From positions 1 through 29,683 of the forward strand of contig JAAEOP010000026.1 in the NCBI GenBank assembly GCA_024223125.1: 29,683 nucleotides of DNA, written 5' to 3'. The notes beneath the pieces are model-generated. The model saw only the letters and a program-made list of their open reading frames with translations. It was not told the DNA's origin and did not search any database. The position numbers and the translations under genes are program-made. Numbering within the stretch: position 1 is the first letter of the stretch; the number at the start of each line of letters is the position of its first letter. Positions 7,370 to 14,623 of this stretch are shown here, one piece after another. The DNA comes from Chloroflexota bacterium. GTDB taxonomy: Bacteria > Chloroflexota > Anaerolineae > Promineifilales > Promineifilaceae.

Positions 7370-9574
7370 CTACGGGTTGTTGTCTTGAAAGGGCAAAATG
7401 AGTTGATCATCCGGCAGCCGCTCATCGGTTTTGCCGAAAACGGGCAGCCTTTCCAAAGTTTCCAGCAGGTAAACGCCGACAGCCAATTGATAATTCCTAC
7501 CGTCTTGCGGCAAAGTGATATGTTTGGGATCGGTCGCCATTTCACCTTCATCCCAAATGCCGGTGGGGTAACGGCCGTTCTGCGGTTGACTATCTGCTTG
7601 AGCCAATAATGCGCCATCGGCCGTCAGCAGATGAACAAATGTAGTGTAATCTTCTGTCATAGGGGTCATGGCTTGCCAATATAATGTCACCAATCCGGCG
7701 GCCGTATCCAGATCATAGCCGATGAGGGTCAGTTTATCGCCAAAATTGGCTTTGATGGGATACGCGGGTTGGGGTTGGTACGGCCGTGTCAGGGCAATCT
7801 TCACCGTATCCACAGCCAACGGAATGTCCAATACACGTCCCGTTGCACTTGTAGCTGGCTGCCAGGAACCATCTGCGGCCGTCATGCCCACCTGCAAGAT
7901 TCCCCGCGTGGGCATCGTTTCGGCCGTCGGCAGCATTAATGTAGTAGATACCACCTCCCCGGTCTTCCAATCCATCGAACCAGACGCCTGACCCACTAAT
8001 TCGCCTTGCCATCCCAATAATTGAACCTCAATTTTTTGAGATTCCTGCGCTGACTCTAAACCAAATCCATATAGCGTTACCGGCAGTTGTTGGCCTGATT
8101 GTATCCTGTTGGGTACATCTACCGCTTCCACCTGCAATCCCCCGGCAAAACGCATACAGGTGCGCGTTAACTCGGGCGATGGCTGGTAGATTTGAGGTCG
8201 AGGATAAGCAGGCAAGATGATCAAGGGGATTGCCAGAACGGATAAGGTAAACAGGCCGCCAGCTACGGCCGTACCCAACGATTTCCGATCCAAACTAAAA
8301 AGCCCCAAAGCCAGCAGCACAGCAATGGGAGCCGCCGCCGCAAAAGCCAACCTTCCCTGATAACCGGTCCAATTGATAGATTGAATATATTGCAGCAGCG
8401 AGGCATATATCGCCAAAACCCCTAGTCCACAAAAAACCACAGCCCACCAATTAACCGCCAGATGATGTTTGACAATTAAGCGGATCAAGCCGATGACGGC
8501 CGTGAGTACCAGCGCCAGCAGCAGCCAATACACCCAGACCGGCCCCTTCACATTCAACCAGCCAAACCAGAGCCAATAAGATTGAAAATGGGTTACAAAA
8601 AAATTACCTAAATCTGCCAGGGTAAAAGGAACTGTGCGAGCGATGATCGGCTCTTTGGCTGCCAGCGTCACCTCCCACATGAGTGGATCGCCATGTAAAC
8701 GGAAATTGCGCCAATACCACCAGCCAGAAATCAAAAGGGGCATGATTATCAAAAGTAAGAGATTGGAGATTAGAGACTTGTGCTGAGTAAGGTCGAAGTA
8801 TTGGAGATTAGTTCGGACTGTTAAAAGTGTATTGCGTGGATTCTTTTGTAGATAGGGAGCAAAGGCAGCCAGAAAGGCAATCGGCCAGAAGGCGAGGAGG
8901 GCAAATTTGGTGAGGAAGCCCAGTCCTAACAAAATACCCAATCCGGCAAAAGTATGTTGGCGAGGTTTTCTTGCGCCGAGGATACTCAGGTAAATGACGG
9001 CCGCGCCCAGCAAAGTAGTTGGCACATCATTGTTCAACGTAGCGGTAATGTGAATCCACTGCGGATTAAAGGCCAGCGCCGCGGCCGCCAGCAAACCAAA
9101 TCGTCGCTCATCAGGCAAAACCTGACGGCCGAGCAAATAAGCCAGATAAACAGTAGCCGCTCCCAACAAAACTGAAAACCAGCGCATCCCCTGGAAAGCT
9201 TGATAGACGCCACGCTGCGGTGGCCACTCTTCAATGCGGTGAAAAAATGCGTGTTGACGGCCGGCGTCCTCCACTTCAAACGAAAAACAGACATTGTCTT
9301 GAAGATTATCGGCCGGGTTCAGATCCAACCAGCCTGTTAGCACAGCTCCCGCCAAATACAGCAGCGGCGGTTGGTGTGCCTCCAACGTGGCATTTTCCCC
9401 GCGTACCGGCTGCATTACCGGCAATTGCCCCGTCAGCGCAATGTGCTGCATATAACGAAAATGTTCACTCTCGTCCGGTGTTTCTGCCAGAGGTACAGCT
9501 ATGCTGTAAGCAACGGCCAACAGCAAATAACCAGCCAAAATCAGGGTCAACCAGAGGTAATGTTTATCTTTCAT
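7370..9574 (-). CDS. DUF2142/GT39-like polytopic membrane protein with C-terminal beta-sandwich domains
   Basis: This 734-residue protein opens with a transmembrane helix and an ETPDESEHFR loop (Asp34-Glu35), then EAHQPPLLYL. That is the acidic-pair plus PP arrangement of GT-C glycosyltransferases and DUF2142 proteins. About ten hydrophobic segments run to near residue 470, followed by two predicted beta-sandwich domains facing outward. The last one (LTLIGYD ... FVHLL ... LAQADSQPQNG) is clearly shared with the 9665-12202 protein. Residues about 254-272 are encoded by a short repeat insertion (8759-8815), lying just before a transmembrane helix. The gene is convergent with the 5661 GT39 gene and divergent from the 9665 gene. 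A perfect TATAAT lies 8 nt ahead of its ATG. It probably transfers sugars to an exported acceptor; substrate unknown. Confidence 0.72.
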   Translation of the reverse strand: MKDKHYLWLTLILAGYLLLAVAYSIAVPLAETPDESEHFRYMQHIALTGQLPVMQPVRGENATLEAHQPPLLYLAGAVLTGWLDLNPADNLQDNVCFSFEVEDAGRQHAFFHRIEEWPPQRGVYQAFQGMRWFSVLLGAATVYLAYLLGRQVLPDERRFGLLAAAALAFNPQWIHITATLNNDVPTTLLGAAVIYLSILGARKPRQHTFAGLGILLGLGFLTKFALLAFWPIAFLAAFAPYLQKNPRNTLLTVRTNLQYFDLTQHKSLISNLLLLIIMPLLISGWWYWRNFRLHGDPLMWEVTLAAKEPIIARTVPFTLADLGNFFVTHFQSYWLWFGWLNVKGPVWVYWLLLALVLTAVIGLIRLIVKHHLAVNWWAVVFCGLGVLAIYASLLQYIQSINWTGYQGRLAFAAAAPIAVLLALGLFSLDRKSLGTAVAGGLFTLSVLAIPLIILPAYPRPQIYQPSPELTRTCMRFAGGLQVEAVDVPNRIQSGQQLPVTLYGFGLESAQESQKIEVQLLGWQGELVGQASGSMDWKTGEVVSTTLMLPTAETMPTRGILQVGMTAADGSWQPATSATGRVLDIPLAVDTVKIALTRPYQPQPAYPIKANFGDKLTLIGYDLDTAAGLVTLYWQAMTPMTEDYTTFVHLLTADGALLAQADSQPQNGRYPTGIWDEGEMATDPKHITLPQDGRNYQLAVGVYLLETLERLPVFGKTDERLPDDQLILPFQDNNP
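8759..8815. repeat. Short heptamer-type repeat translated in-frame inside a glycosyltransferase gene
   Basis: Three near-identical 7-nt units (gagattg, gagatta, gagactt; 8759-8779) are followed by a spacer and a further ttggagatta unit (from about 8801). The same unit type makes the intergenic element at 20270-20309. Here it is read in-frame on the minus strand, adding polar residues such as LQYFDLTQHKSLISNL between hydrophobic segments. The hydrophilic insert contrasts with its surroundings, so it looks like an invading repeat tolerated in a loop. Confidence 0.55.
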
Positions 9575-9582
9575 AACGGTAA

Positions 9583-9588
9583 ATTATA
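9583..9588 (-). promoter_or_regulatory. Perfect -10 box TATAAT 8 nt before the 9574 start
   Basis: Read on the minus strand, TATAAT occupies 9588 to 9583 and ATG begins at 9574. A start site about 7 nt downstream of the box would leave a 1-2 nt leader, so this mRNA may be effectively leaderless. No Shine-Dalgarno is present in the 8 nt between. No convincing -35 hexamer is seen at 16-18 nt. Confidence 0.45.
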
Positions 9589-9613
9589 GCGAGATTATTG
9601 CATTTCGCCCCGG

Positions 9614-9642
9614 TTGACAAAATCTCTCAGGTCAAGTATCGT
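9614..9642 (+). promoter_or_regulatory. Sigma-70-type promoter TTGACA-17-TATCGT
   Basis: A consensus -35 (TTGACA, 9614-9619) is spaced exactly 17 nt from TATCGT (9637-9642). It lies in the divergent gap before the 9665 gene and would start transcription near 9649, about 16 nt upstream of ATG 9665. The same TTGACA could be misread as a TTG start codon extending the gene; the promoter reading is preferred. Confidence 0.5.
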
Positions 9643-9664
9643 TCGCCGTTTTCGAGTAAAGAAG

Positions 9665-12202
9665 ATGATGGTGGAAAATAGGCAGACCAAATTCAAACGG
9701 CCGCAGTGGCTCACCAACGGACTCATTTTCCTTCTCTTCCTCTGCCTATCCATTTTCATGACCTGGCCCGTAGCCGCCCAATTGGGCAGCGCCTACGCTG
9801 GTGGCCGGGGGGATTTGTGGGTTCATCAATGGACGTTTTGGTGGATTAAAGAAGCGTTACGCAACGGACAAAATCCATTTTTCACCCCCATGCTTTACGC
9901 GCCTGAAGGCATCTCTCTCCTTTCCCATAATATCGCCTGGTTAAATATCGCTTTTTGGCTACCGCTGCAAGCTGTGGTGGGCAGTGTAGTCGCCTACAAT
10001 ATCATGTTCATCACCATTTTTGCCCTGAATGGATTCGGCATGTATCTATTTAGCCGCGAACATCTGCGCCACATGGGAACGGCCGTCATTGCGGGCACCA
10101 TCTTCGGCTTCTGGCCCTACACCATGTCCCACTACGACCATCCCAACATGATATTACTTTTCGGACTGCCGCTGACCCTGCTCTATTTACGACGCACGCT
10201 GGTTCACCATCGTTGGCGAGATACACTGTTGGCCGGTCTTTTTTTAGCTTTGTTAGGCATCGGCCGTTGGCAGTTATTACTCATGTCCATCCCTTTGATA
10301 ACCGCCTATGTAGTCTTTTTATTCGTCGCCCAGCCGTCAGTCCGCTGCAAACAAACGGTATCATTACTGATTGGAGTGGGAAGCATAGCAGCTCTGCTGA
10401 TGCTGCCACCGGCCCTGCCTCTCATTCAAAGCCAACTTCAAGAAAACACCCGGAATCTAGCCATTGAGGAACCAAATAACGGCCGTACCGATCTCCTGGC
10501 TTATTTCATCCCCCCCGCTATTTACAACGACCTCTTTAGTGAAACTGTATTGGCAGCTCACCCACTTTTCGGACAAGCGTATGAGCTAATTGCCGCCAAT
10601 GTCCATTACCTGCCTTTTATCGGTTTTACAGTCATGCTGCTGGCTTTAATTGGCGTCCTGGGTCAATGGCGGGCGTCTCGCTTTTGGCTGCTGATAACGT
10701 TACTGTATATTTTGCTGGCGCTTGGTTCTCAACTGGTTATAAACGGCCGCAGCTATCTCTCCTGGCTGCCCTACAAAATGATAGAACCCACCCTTATTGG
10801 CGCCTTTATCCGCCGACCGCACCGCTTTAATGTAATTTTAGGGCTGCCGCTGGGAATGTTGGCCGGATGGGGCGCCGCGACTCTTTGGCAGAAAATACCC
10901 TCTCGTTGGCAATCGGTTCGGATGGGGGGTATGACGGCCGTCCTCCTGCTTATCTTCCTCCTTTTTACCGAAAATCGGATCTTCGGCCGCCGCGACATGA
11001 CCCCCTATTTTGTACCCGCCTGGTACCAAGAACTGGCTCTGGATGAAGAACAATACGGCCTGTTAGATTTACCGACCAATGACCGCGCTTTTGATAAATC
11101 GTATATGTCGTACCAGACTACACATGGCAAACCATTGGCAATTGGGCATGTTTCCCGTTTACCAATCACCGCCCGCAACTTTCTCACTGACATTCCATTT
11201 TTAGCTACCTTTTTGGCTCACGAAATTGATATGGATAACAGTATCCCCGATGTTTCCAACCAACTGCGGCAGTTGGCTGACGGGAATATTCGCTACCTAG
11301 TTGTCCATAAACGGTTTATACACATCGGCTTTATTGACCGCTGGCGAGACTGGTTGACAGTCCAGCCCGTTTACGAAGATGATGAACTGGTTGCCTTCCC
11401 CACCGATCCCCAATACGGTCGTGACTTTACCTTCAATCATCCGTTAACAGAAGAAATCGGACTCATTCGGGCGGCAGTTTTGCCCGGCACGGCCGTCAGC
11501 GAAAACTGGATCAAAGTTAATACTCGTTGGGGCAGTACGGCCGTGCCCAATGCCAACTACAATCTCTGTTTTGACCTGCATCGTCAGGCAGAAACAGTTA
11601 CCCTCTCTTGCCAATCCATCTCCGCAGAATGGCCTCCCAACCAATGGCAGGCGTCGGAAGTGATCAAGGCCGATTACCTGCTGCCGGTCGAGCCAAACAT
11701 CGTTCCTGGCAATTACGACTTAACTGTGCAGCTAACGAATGAATCAGGTACACGGGTGGGGGAAACGGCCGTGTTAAGCACAATACAGATCGCCGCCAAT
11801 GATCCAGCAGCTACAGACCCTCTACAGTGGCAAAATGGCCTGACATTAATCGGACACAATGCCACCGTAGAAAATGATACCCTCTTCCTGGATATGTTCT
11901 GGCAAAGCGACCAACAGCAAACAGATTCCTATGTTATCTTTGTCCATCTGGTTGATACTCAAACCGGTCAACTGGCAGCCCAAAGTGACAGTATTCCTCA
12001 AAATTGGACCTATCCCACCCTGGTCTGGTTGCCTAAAGAAACGATTTTGGAACAACGCACAATTCCCTTGCAAGATGTTCCGCTGGGCGAATATAGAGTA
12101 ATTGTGGGGCTTTATGATCATGACGATGGGGAACGAGTAACGGCCGTAGATAAAGCCGGAAACAACGTGCAATCGCTCCCCTTATTAACCCTCACCCGCT
12201 AA
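9665..12202 (+). CDS. Large GT-C-like polytopic membrane protein with two C-terminal beta domains
   Basis: This 845-residue protein has about 11 hydrophobic segments (roughly residues 15-450), then an alpha/beta region and two predicted outward-facing beta-sandwich domains. The first loop contains an acidic GGRGDLWVHQW motif, then a conserved LYAPEG and SLLSHNIAWLNIAFWL stretch. The layout is like YfhO and GT-C transferases, but I cannot assign a named family with confidence. The final domain (LTLIGHN ... FVHLVD ... LAAQSDSIPQNW) is homologous to the tail of the 7370-9574 protein. Start: ATG 9665 or 9668 after a gtaaagaag sequence. The open frame could extend to a TTG at 9614, but that overlaps a good -35 box. 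A decayed copy of its N-terminal region lies downstream at 12317-12417. Likely role: envelope glycan assembly; substrate unknown. Confidence 0.62.
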   Translation: MMVENRQTKFKRPQWLTNGLIFLLFLCLSIFMTWPVAAQLGSAYAGGRGDLWVHQWTFWWIKEALRNGQNPFFTPMLYAPEGISLLSHNIAWLNIAFWLPLQAVVGSVVAYNIMFITIFALNGFGMYLFSREHLRHMGTAVIAGTIFGFWPYTMSHYDHPNMILLFGLPLTLLYLRRTLVHHRWRDTLLAGLFLALLGIGRWQLLLMSIPLITAYVVFLFVAQPSVRCKQTVSLLIGVGSIAALLMLPPALPLIQSQLQENTRNLAIEEPNNGRTDLLAYFIPPAIYNDLFSETVLAAHPLFGQAYELIAANVHYLPFIGFTVMLLALIGVLGQWRASRFWLLITLLYILLALGSQLVINGRSYLSWLPYKMIEPTLIGAFIRRPHRFNVILGLPLGMLAGWGAATLWQKIPSRWQSVRMGGMTAVLLLIFLLFTENRIFGRRDMTPYFVPAWYQELALDEEQYGLLDLPTNDRAFDKSYMSYQTTHGKPLAIGHVSRLPITARNFLTDIPFLATFLAHEIDMDNSIPDVSNQLRQLADGNIRYLVVHKRFIHIGFIDRWRDWLTVQPVYEDDELVAFPTDPQYGRDFTFNHPLTEEIGLIRAAVLPGTAVSENWIKVNTRWGSTAVPNANYNLCFDLHRQAETVTLSCQSISAEWPPNQWQASEVIKADYLLPVEPNIVPGNYDLTVQLTNESGTRVGETAVLSTIQIAANDPAATDPLQWQNGLTLIGHNATVENDTLFLDMFWQSDQQQTDSYVIFVHLVDTQTGQLAAQSDSIPQNWTYPTLVWLPKETILEQRTIPLQDVPLGEYRVIVGLYDHDDGERVTAVDKAGNNVQSLPLLTLTR

Positions 12203-12229
12203 CAATCATTCCTAAAAAGTCCGCTTTGA

Positions 12230-12310
12230 CAAACCACCTGGATTCAAGTCTGGATAAACGGCTTAGAATATGCGCAAATCTACAAGCTGGAACCAGAAAC
12301 GACCGAATAA
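12230..12310 (+). pseudogene. C-terminal relic of a GT39 glycosyltransferase
   Basis: After a TGA at 12227 the frame reads through VWINGLEYAQIYKLEP to TAA at 12308. It matches in order and spacing the C-terminus of the 5661-7355 GT39 protein (HTIWINRIPYVQIYKNPE). No start codon or membrane region precedes it, so it is a tail fragment of a lost paralogue. Confidence 0.5.
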
Positions 12311-12316
12311 CGCTGC

Positions 12317-12417
12317 GTACCGAACAAAATCCTCTCTATACAACCCTGCTTTATTATCCCCACGGCGTTTCCCTTTTATCTCATAATATCGCCTGGCTCA
12401 ACATCGCTTTTTGGCTA
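12317..12417 (+). pseudogene. Internal relic of a paralogue of the 9665-12202 gene
   Basis: The frame encodes NPLYTTLLYYPHGVSLLSHN followed by IAWLNIAFWL. The functional gene has NPFFTPMLYAPEGISLLSHN and IAWLNIAFWL at about 9880-9960. DNA similarity is also evident, with cataatatcgcctgg identical in both. The similarity stops abruptly after FWL. It is a fragment of about 33 codons sitting directly after a different GT relic, so a pair of GT genes has been deleted here. The small open frame runs on to 12489 without recognisable content. Confidence 0.7.
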
Positions 12418-12526
12418 GTGATTTCATCAGAGGAAAACGATAATGCAAACGGCCGTTCTTGCCAACAATTTTTTACTGATGGAGGATAAAATTGCCGGAT
12501 AATAATATTCTCGCTATGCTTCACAC

Positions 12527-12561
12527 TGAAAACTGATTACTGATCATTGATTACAATTACA
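12527..12561. repeat. Tandem 7-nt repeat array upstream of the aminomethyltransferase gene
   Basis: There are five consecutive 7-nt units of type tgattac (variants tgaaaac, tgatcat, aattaca). The array ends 13 nt before the start codon at 12575. It belongs with the other heptamer arrays at gene boundaries in this window. Confidence 0.55.
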
Positions 12562-12574
12562 AATCGAGGACCCC

Positions 12575-13762
12575 ATGCCCAAATCAACTCCCTTCCACTC
12601 TCGCACGGCCGTCAGCAACGAAACTCACGAATGGCGCAGCTGGGCTGGCTATCTGGCCGCCAGCCTCTACGAACCATCCCACGAGCGGGAATATTTTGCC
12701 ATTCGTAACGCGGCCGCTCTCATAGACATCACCCCCCTCTTCAAATACGAAATCAGCGGGGCAGACGCCCCCCGCCTGGTAGATCGCATCATGACCCGGA
12801 ACATCATTAAATGTCAGGTGGGGCAAGTCATGTACTCTCCCTGGTGTGATGAAGAAGGTAAAATCATTGATGACGGAACCATTGCCCGGCTGGATGACAA
12901 TCTTTTCCGGGTAACGGCGGCCGATCCCAGTTTGCGCTGGTTCCAGGATGTCGGTTATGGCCTCAATGCACACGTCCAAAACATCACCACTGACATGGCT
13001 GCGTTGGCTTTGCAAGGCCCACTCAGCCGCATTCTCTTGCAAGAATTAATGGATATTAATATGGAGAAGTTGGGTTATTTTCGGCTGGCGCAAGGAAAAA
13101 TTGACGGCCGTCCTCTCACCATCACTCGTACCGGCTACACTGGCGATTTAGGTTATGAACTGTGGCTGCAACCCCAAGATGCAGAGGCGGCCTGGGATTA
13201 CCTGCTGGACAAAGGGCAGGATTATGGATTGCTGCCCGCCGGTATTATCGCTCTGGATATTGCTCGCGTAGAAGCTGGACTCATCATGGCTGATGTAGAT
13301 TATATTTCCGCTCCCAAGGCGATCATCCCCGACCAACTCAGCTCTCCCTTTGAAATGGGTCTGGGTTGGACAGTAGCGCAGGATGGGGCCGACTTCATCG
13401 GCAAACGAGCATTGCAACGTGAAAAAGAGGCTGGCTCCAAATGGGCATTTATCGGCGTTCAGGTAGATTGGCTGGATTTAGAACGGCTCTTTAACGTTGA
13501 AGATTTGCCACCCCAGGTTGCTGGGCGGGCTTCTCGCACTTCTGTACCTTTGTATTTATACGGCCGTCAAATCGGCCAGATCACAAGCCACACCTTTTCC
13601 CCCATGTTGAAGGAGTATATTGGCATGGGGACGGTGTTGAGTGAATACGGCCGTGTCGGACTCAATCTGGAAATGGAATTCACCATCGAATACAGCCGCG
13701 AACGGGCCAAAGCCACCATCGTCAAAACCCCATTCTTCAATCCGGCCCGAAAACGAAAATGA
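12575..13762 (+). CDS. GcvT-fold aminomethyltransferase family protein
   Basis: This 395-residue soluble protein has the folate-binding fold of glycine-cleavage T protein. Visible family blocks are the N-terminal LIDITPLFKYEISG, then SPWCDEEGKIIDDG, LALQGPLSR, the hallmark RTGYTGDLGYELW, ALDIARVEAGL, GKRAL and the C-terminal GQITSHTFSPMLKEYIGMG. Family members pass a one-carbon unit from a methyl- or aminomethyl-bearing substrate to tetrahydrofolate. No gcvH, gcvP or lpd lies nearby, so it may be a stand-alone relative (T-protein-like, or a DmdA- or sarcosine-type demethylase) rather than the glycine-cleavage subunit. A Shine-Dalgarno (gagga, 12566-12570) supports the ATG. It is unrelated in function to the upstream glycosyltransferases; a heptamer array separates them. 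Confidence 0.85.
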   Translation: MPKSTPFHSRTAVSNETHEWRSWAGYLAASLYEPSHEREYFAIRNAAALIDITPLFKYEISGADAPRLVDRIMTRNIIKCQVGQVMYSPWCDEEGKIIDDGTIARLDDNLFRVTAADPSLRWFQDVGYGLNAHVQNITTDMAALALQGPLSRILLQELMDINMEKLGYFRLAQGKIDGRPLTITRTGYTGDLGYELWLQPQDAEAAWDYLLDKGQDYGLLPAGIIALDIARVEAGLIMADVDYISAPKAIIPDQLSSPFEMGLGWTVAQDGADFIGKRALQREKEAGSKWAFIGVQVDWLDLERLFNVEDLPPQVAGRASRTSVPLYLYGRQIGQITSHTFSPMLKEYIGMGTVLSEYGRVGLNLEMEFTIEYSRERAKATIVKTPFFNPARKRK

Positions 13763-13794
13763 GCAGAGGATAGAAGCCTGGCACAAACGACGCT

Positions 13795-13977
13795 ATGAAG
13801 GGTCATTCATGTTATATGCTGCCTATTTTGACAACGGCCGTTTATCGTAAAGGGCTGCGGAAAGTACACGGCCCACATATGGCGCCCGTCAATGCGGCAA
13901 CCCGGCGTTGGTTAACTGTTATGGGGGTCGCGGCCGTCCTCGGATTTTTAACCGGTCTGCTGGCACAGCGGCGGTGA
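13795..13977 (+). CDS. Possible small single-span membrane protein
   Basis: This 60-codon frame ends in a hydrophobic helix followed by positive residues (VMGVAAVLGFLTGLLAQRR). The tail style is seen in small ElaB/YqjD-like and other short membrane proteins. An internal ATG at 13879 (MAPVNAATRRW...) would give a 32-residue peptide consisting mostly of the helix. There is no obvious Shine-Dalgarno. It lies 32 bp after the aminomethyltransferase and just before a strong terminator, so it would be co-transcribed. The family is not recognised; it could also be decayed sequence. Confidence 0.35.
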   Translation: MKGHSCYMLPILTTAVYRKGLRKVHGPHMAPVNAATRRWLTVMGVAAVLGFLTGLLAQRR

Positions 13978-14017
13978 TCAGTGTTCAGTCACCGACCACC
14001 GTCCGCCAAATAGAAAA

Positions 14018-14046
14018 GCCCCTGACTAAAGTCAGGGGCGTTGTTG
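14018..14046. terminator. Intrinsic terminator, probably bidirectional
   Basis: A perfect 9-bp stem (gcccctgac at 14018-14026 pairing with gtcaggggc at 14031-14039) has a 4-nt loop. On the plus strand it is followed by a T-rich gttgttgtttgt. On the minus strand the hairpin is followed by cttttcta. It closes the plus-strand 12575-13977 unit. Confidence 0.8.
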
Positions 14047-14623
14047 TTTGTATTTAGAGAACACCGGCTACGCTAACTTATGTTGGGCATCTGACTGAAC
14101 CCTTTGACCGCTTTCCGTCCAGGCCGCTAGATGTGACCACAACCAATGTTTTCGTTTGTTTAGGTGTTCTCTCGATACACAAATAGTATAGCCTGAATCC
14201 AAAAGTCGGGCTGATGTGTTCCTGACAAATCCAGATATAAGTTGGCAGCAGAAACGGTGTAAAATAGGCAACAGTTTACCCAAAAGCAGTACAGACGCCA
14301 ATATTCAGTTGAATGAGGGAATGTCGGCCGTTTGCATTAGTCTGGCCGAATCCGACAACGTCCACCGCCTGGATAAAATTATTGTTGCTAACATTAGCGG
14401 CCGCTGATTTCAACGCCTAATCAATCAATTCTGAAGATAATGACGACTGTTGACGGGCGATGGTAGAACAGTTTACGTTTTACGGGCAACAACCATCCCA
14501 CCCGGTTTCCAAACGGCCGCCAATTCTAATGCTTCTGCAGCTGCATCATAACAAAATTATGGTTCATACAGTATCCTTCGCACTAAGTTCCCGACACTTT
14601 GGAAGTACCGGGGACTTGTGAGG
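14047..14623. other. Intergenic region without a convincing gene
   Basis: About 580 bp between the terminator and the phosphatase gene. It holds a widely spaced inverted repeat (14056-14172) and a short plus-strand frame (14216-14407) of unlikely composition at its start. A 25-codon minus-strand relic (about 14473-14554) reads DAAAEALELAAVWKPGG before its TAA and looks protein-like. An imperfect stem (about 14585-14617) lies just past the phosphatase stop without a T-run. CGGCCG palindromes occur here (about 14325, 14398, 14513). It is probably decayed coding sequence, possibly with a structured RNA. Confidence 0.4.
14056..14172. repeat. 117-bp segment bounded by 10-bp inverted repeats
   Basis: agagaacacc (14056-14065) and ggtgttctct (14163-14172) are exact reverse complements. 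Inside, gcatct (14088-14093) and agatgt further in could pair as a nested stem. The element could be a small non-coding RNA or a MITE-like relic. No target-site duplication is obvious and no known RNA family is recognised. Confidence 0.35.

Noticed and set aside
9614..9664. TTG start at 9614 for the large membrane protein
   Set aside because: That TTG is part of a consensus TTGACA -35 box correctly spaced from TATCGT, and ATG 9665 is available.
12226..12231. TTGACA as the promoter of a functional gene at 12226-12489
   Set aside because: Downstream sequence is made of two unrelated gene relics, without a good -10 at the correct spacing or a plausible complete product.
14050..14175. 6S, SRP or tRNA-like RNA
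   Set aside because: The inverted repeat ends are clear, but the interior lacks the known signatures of those RNAs.
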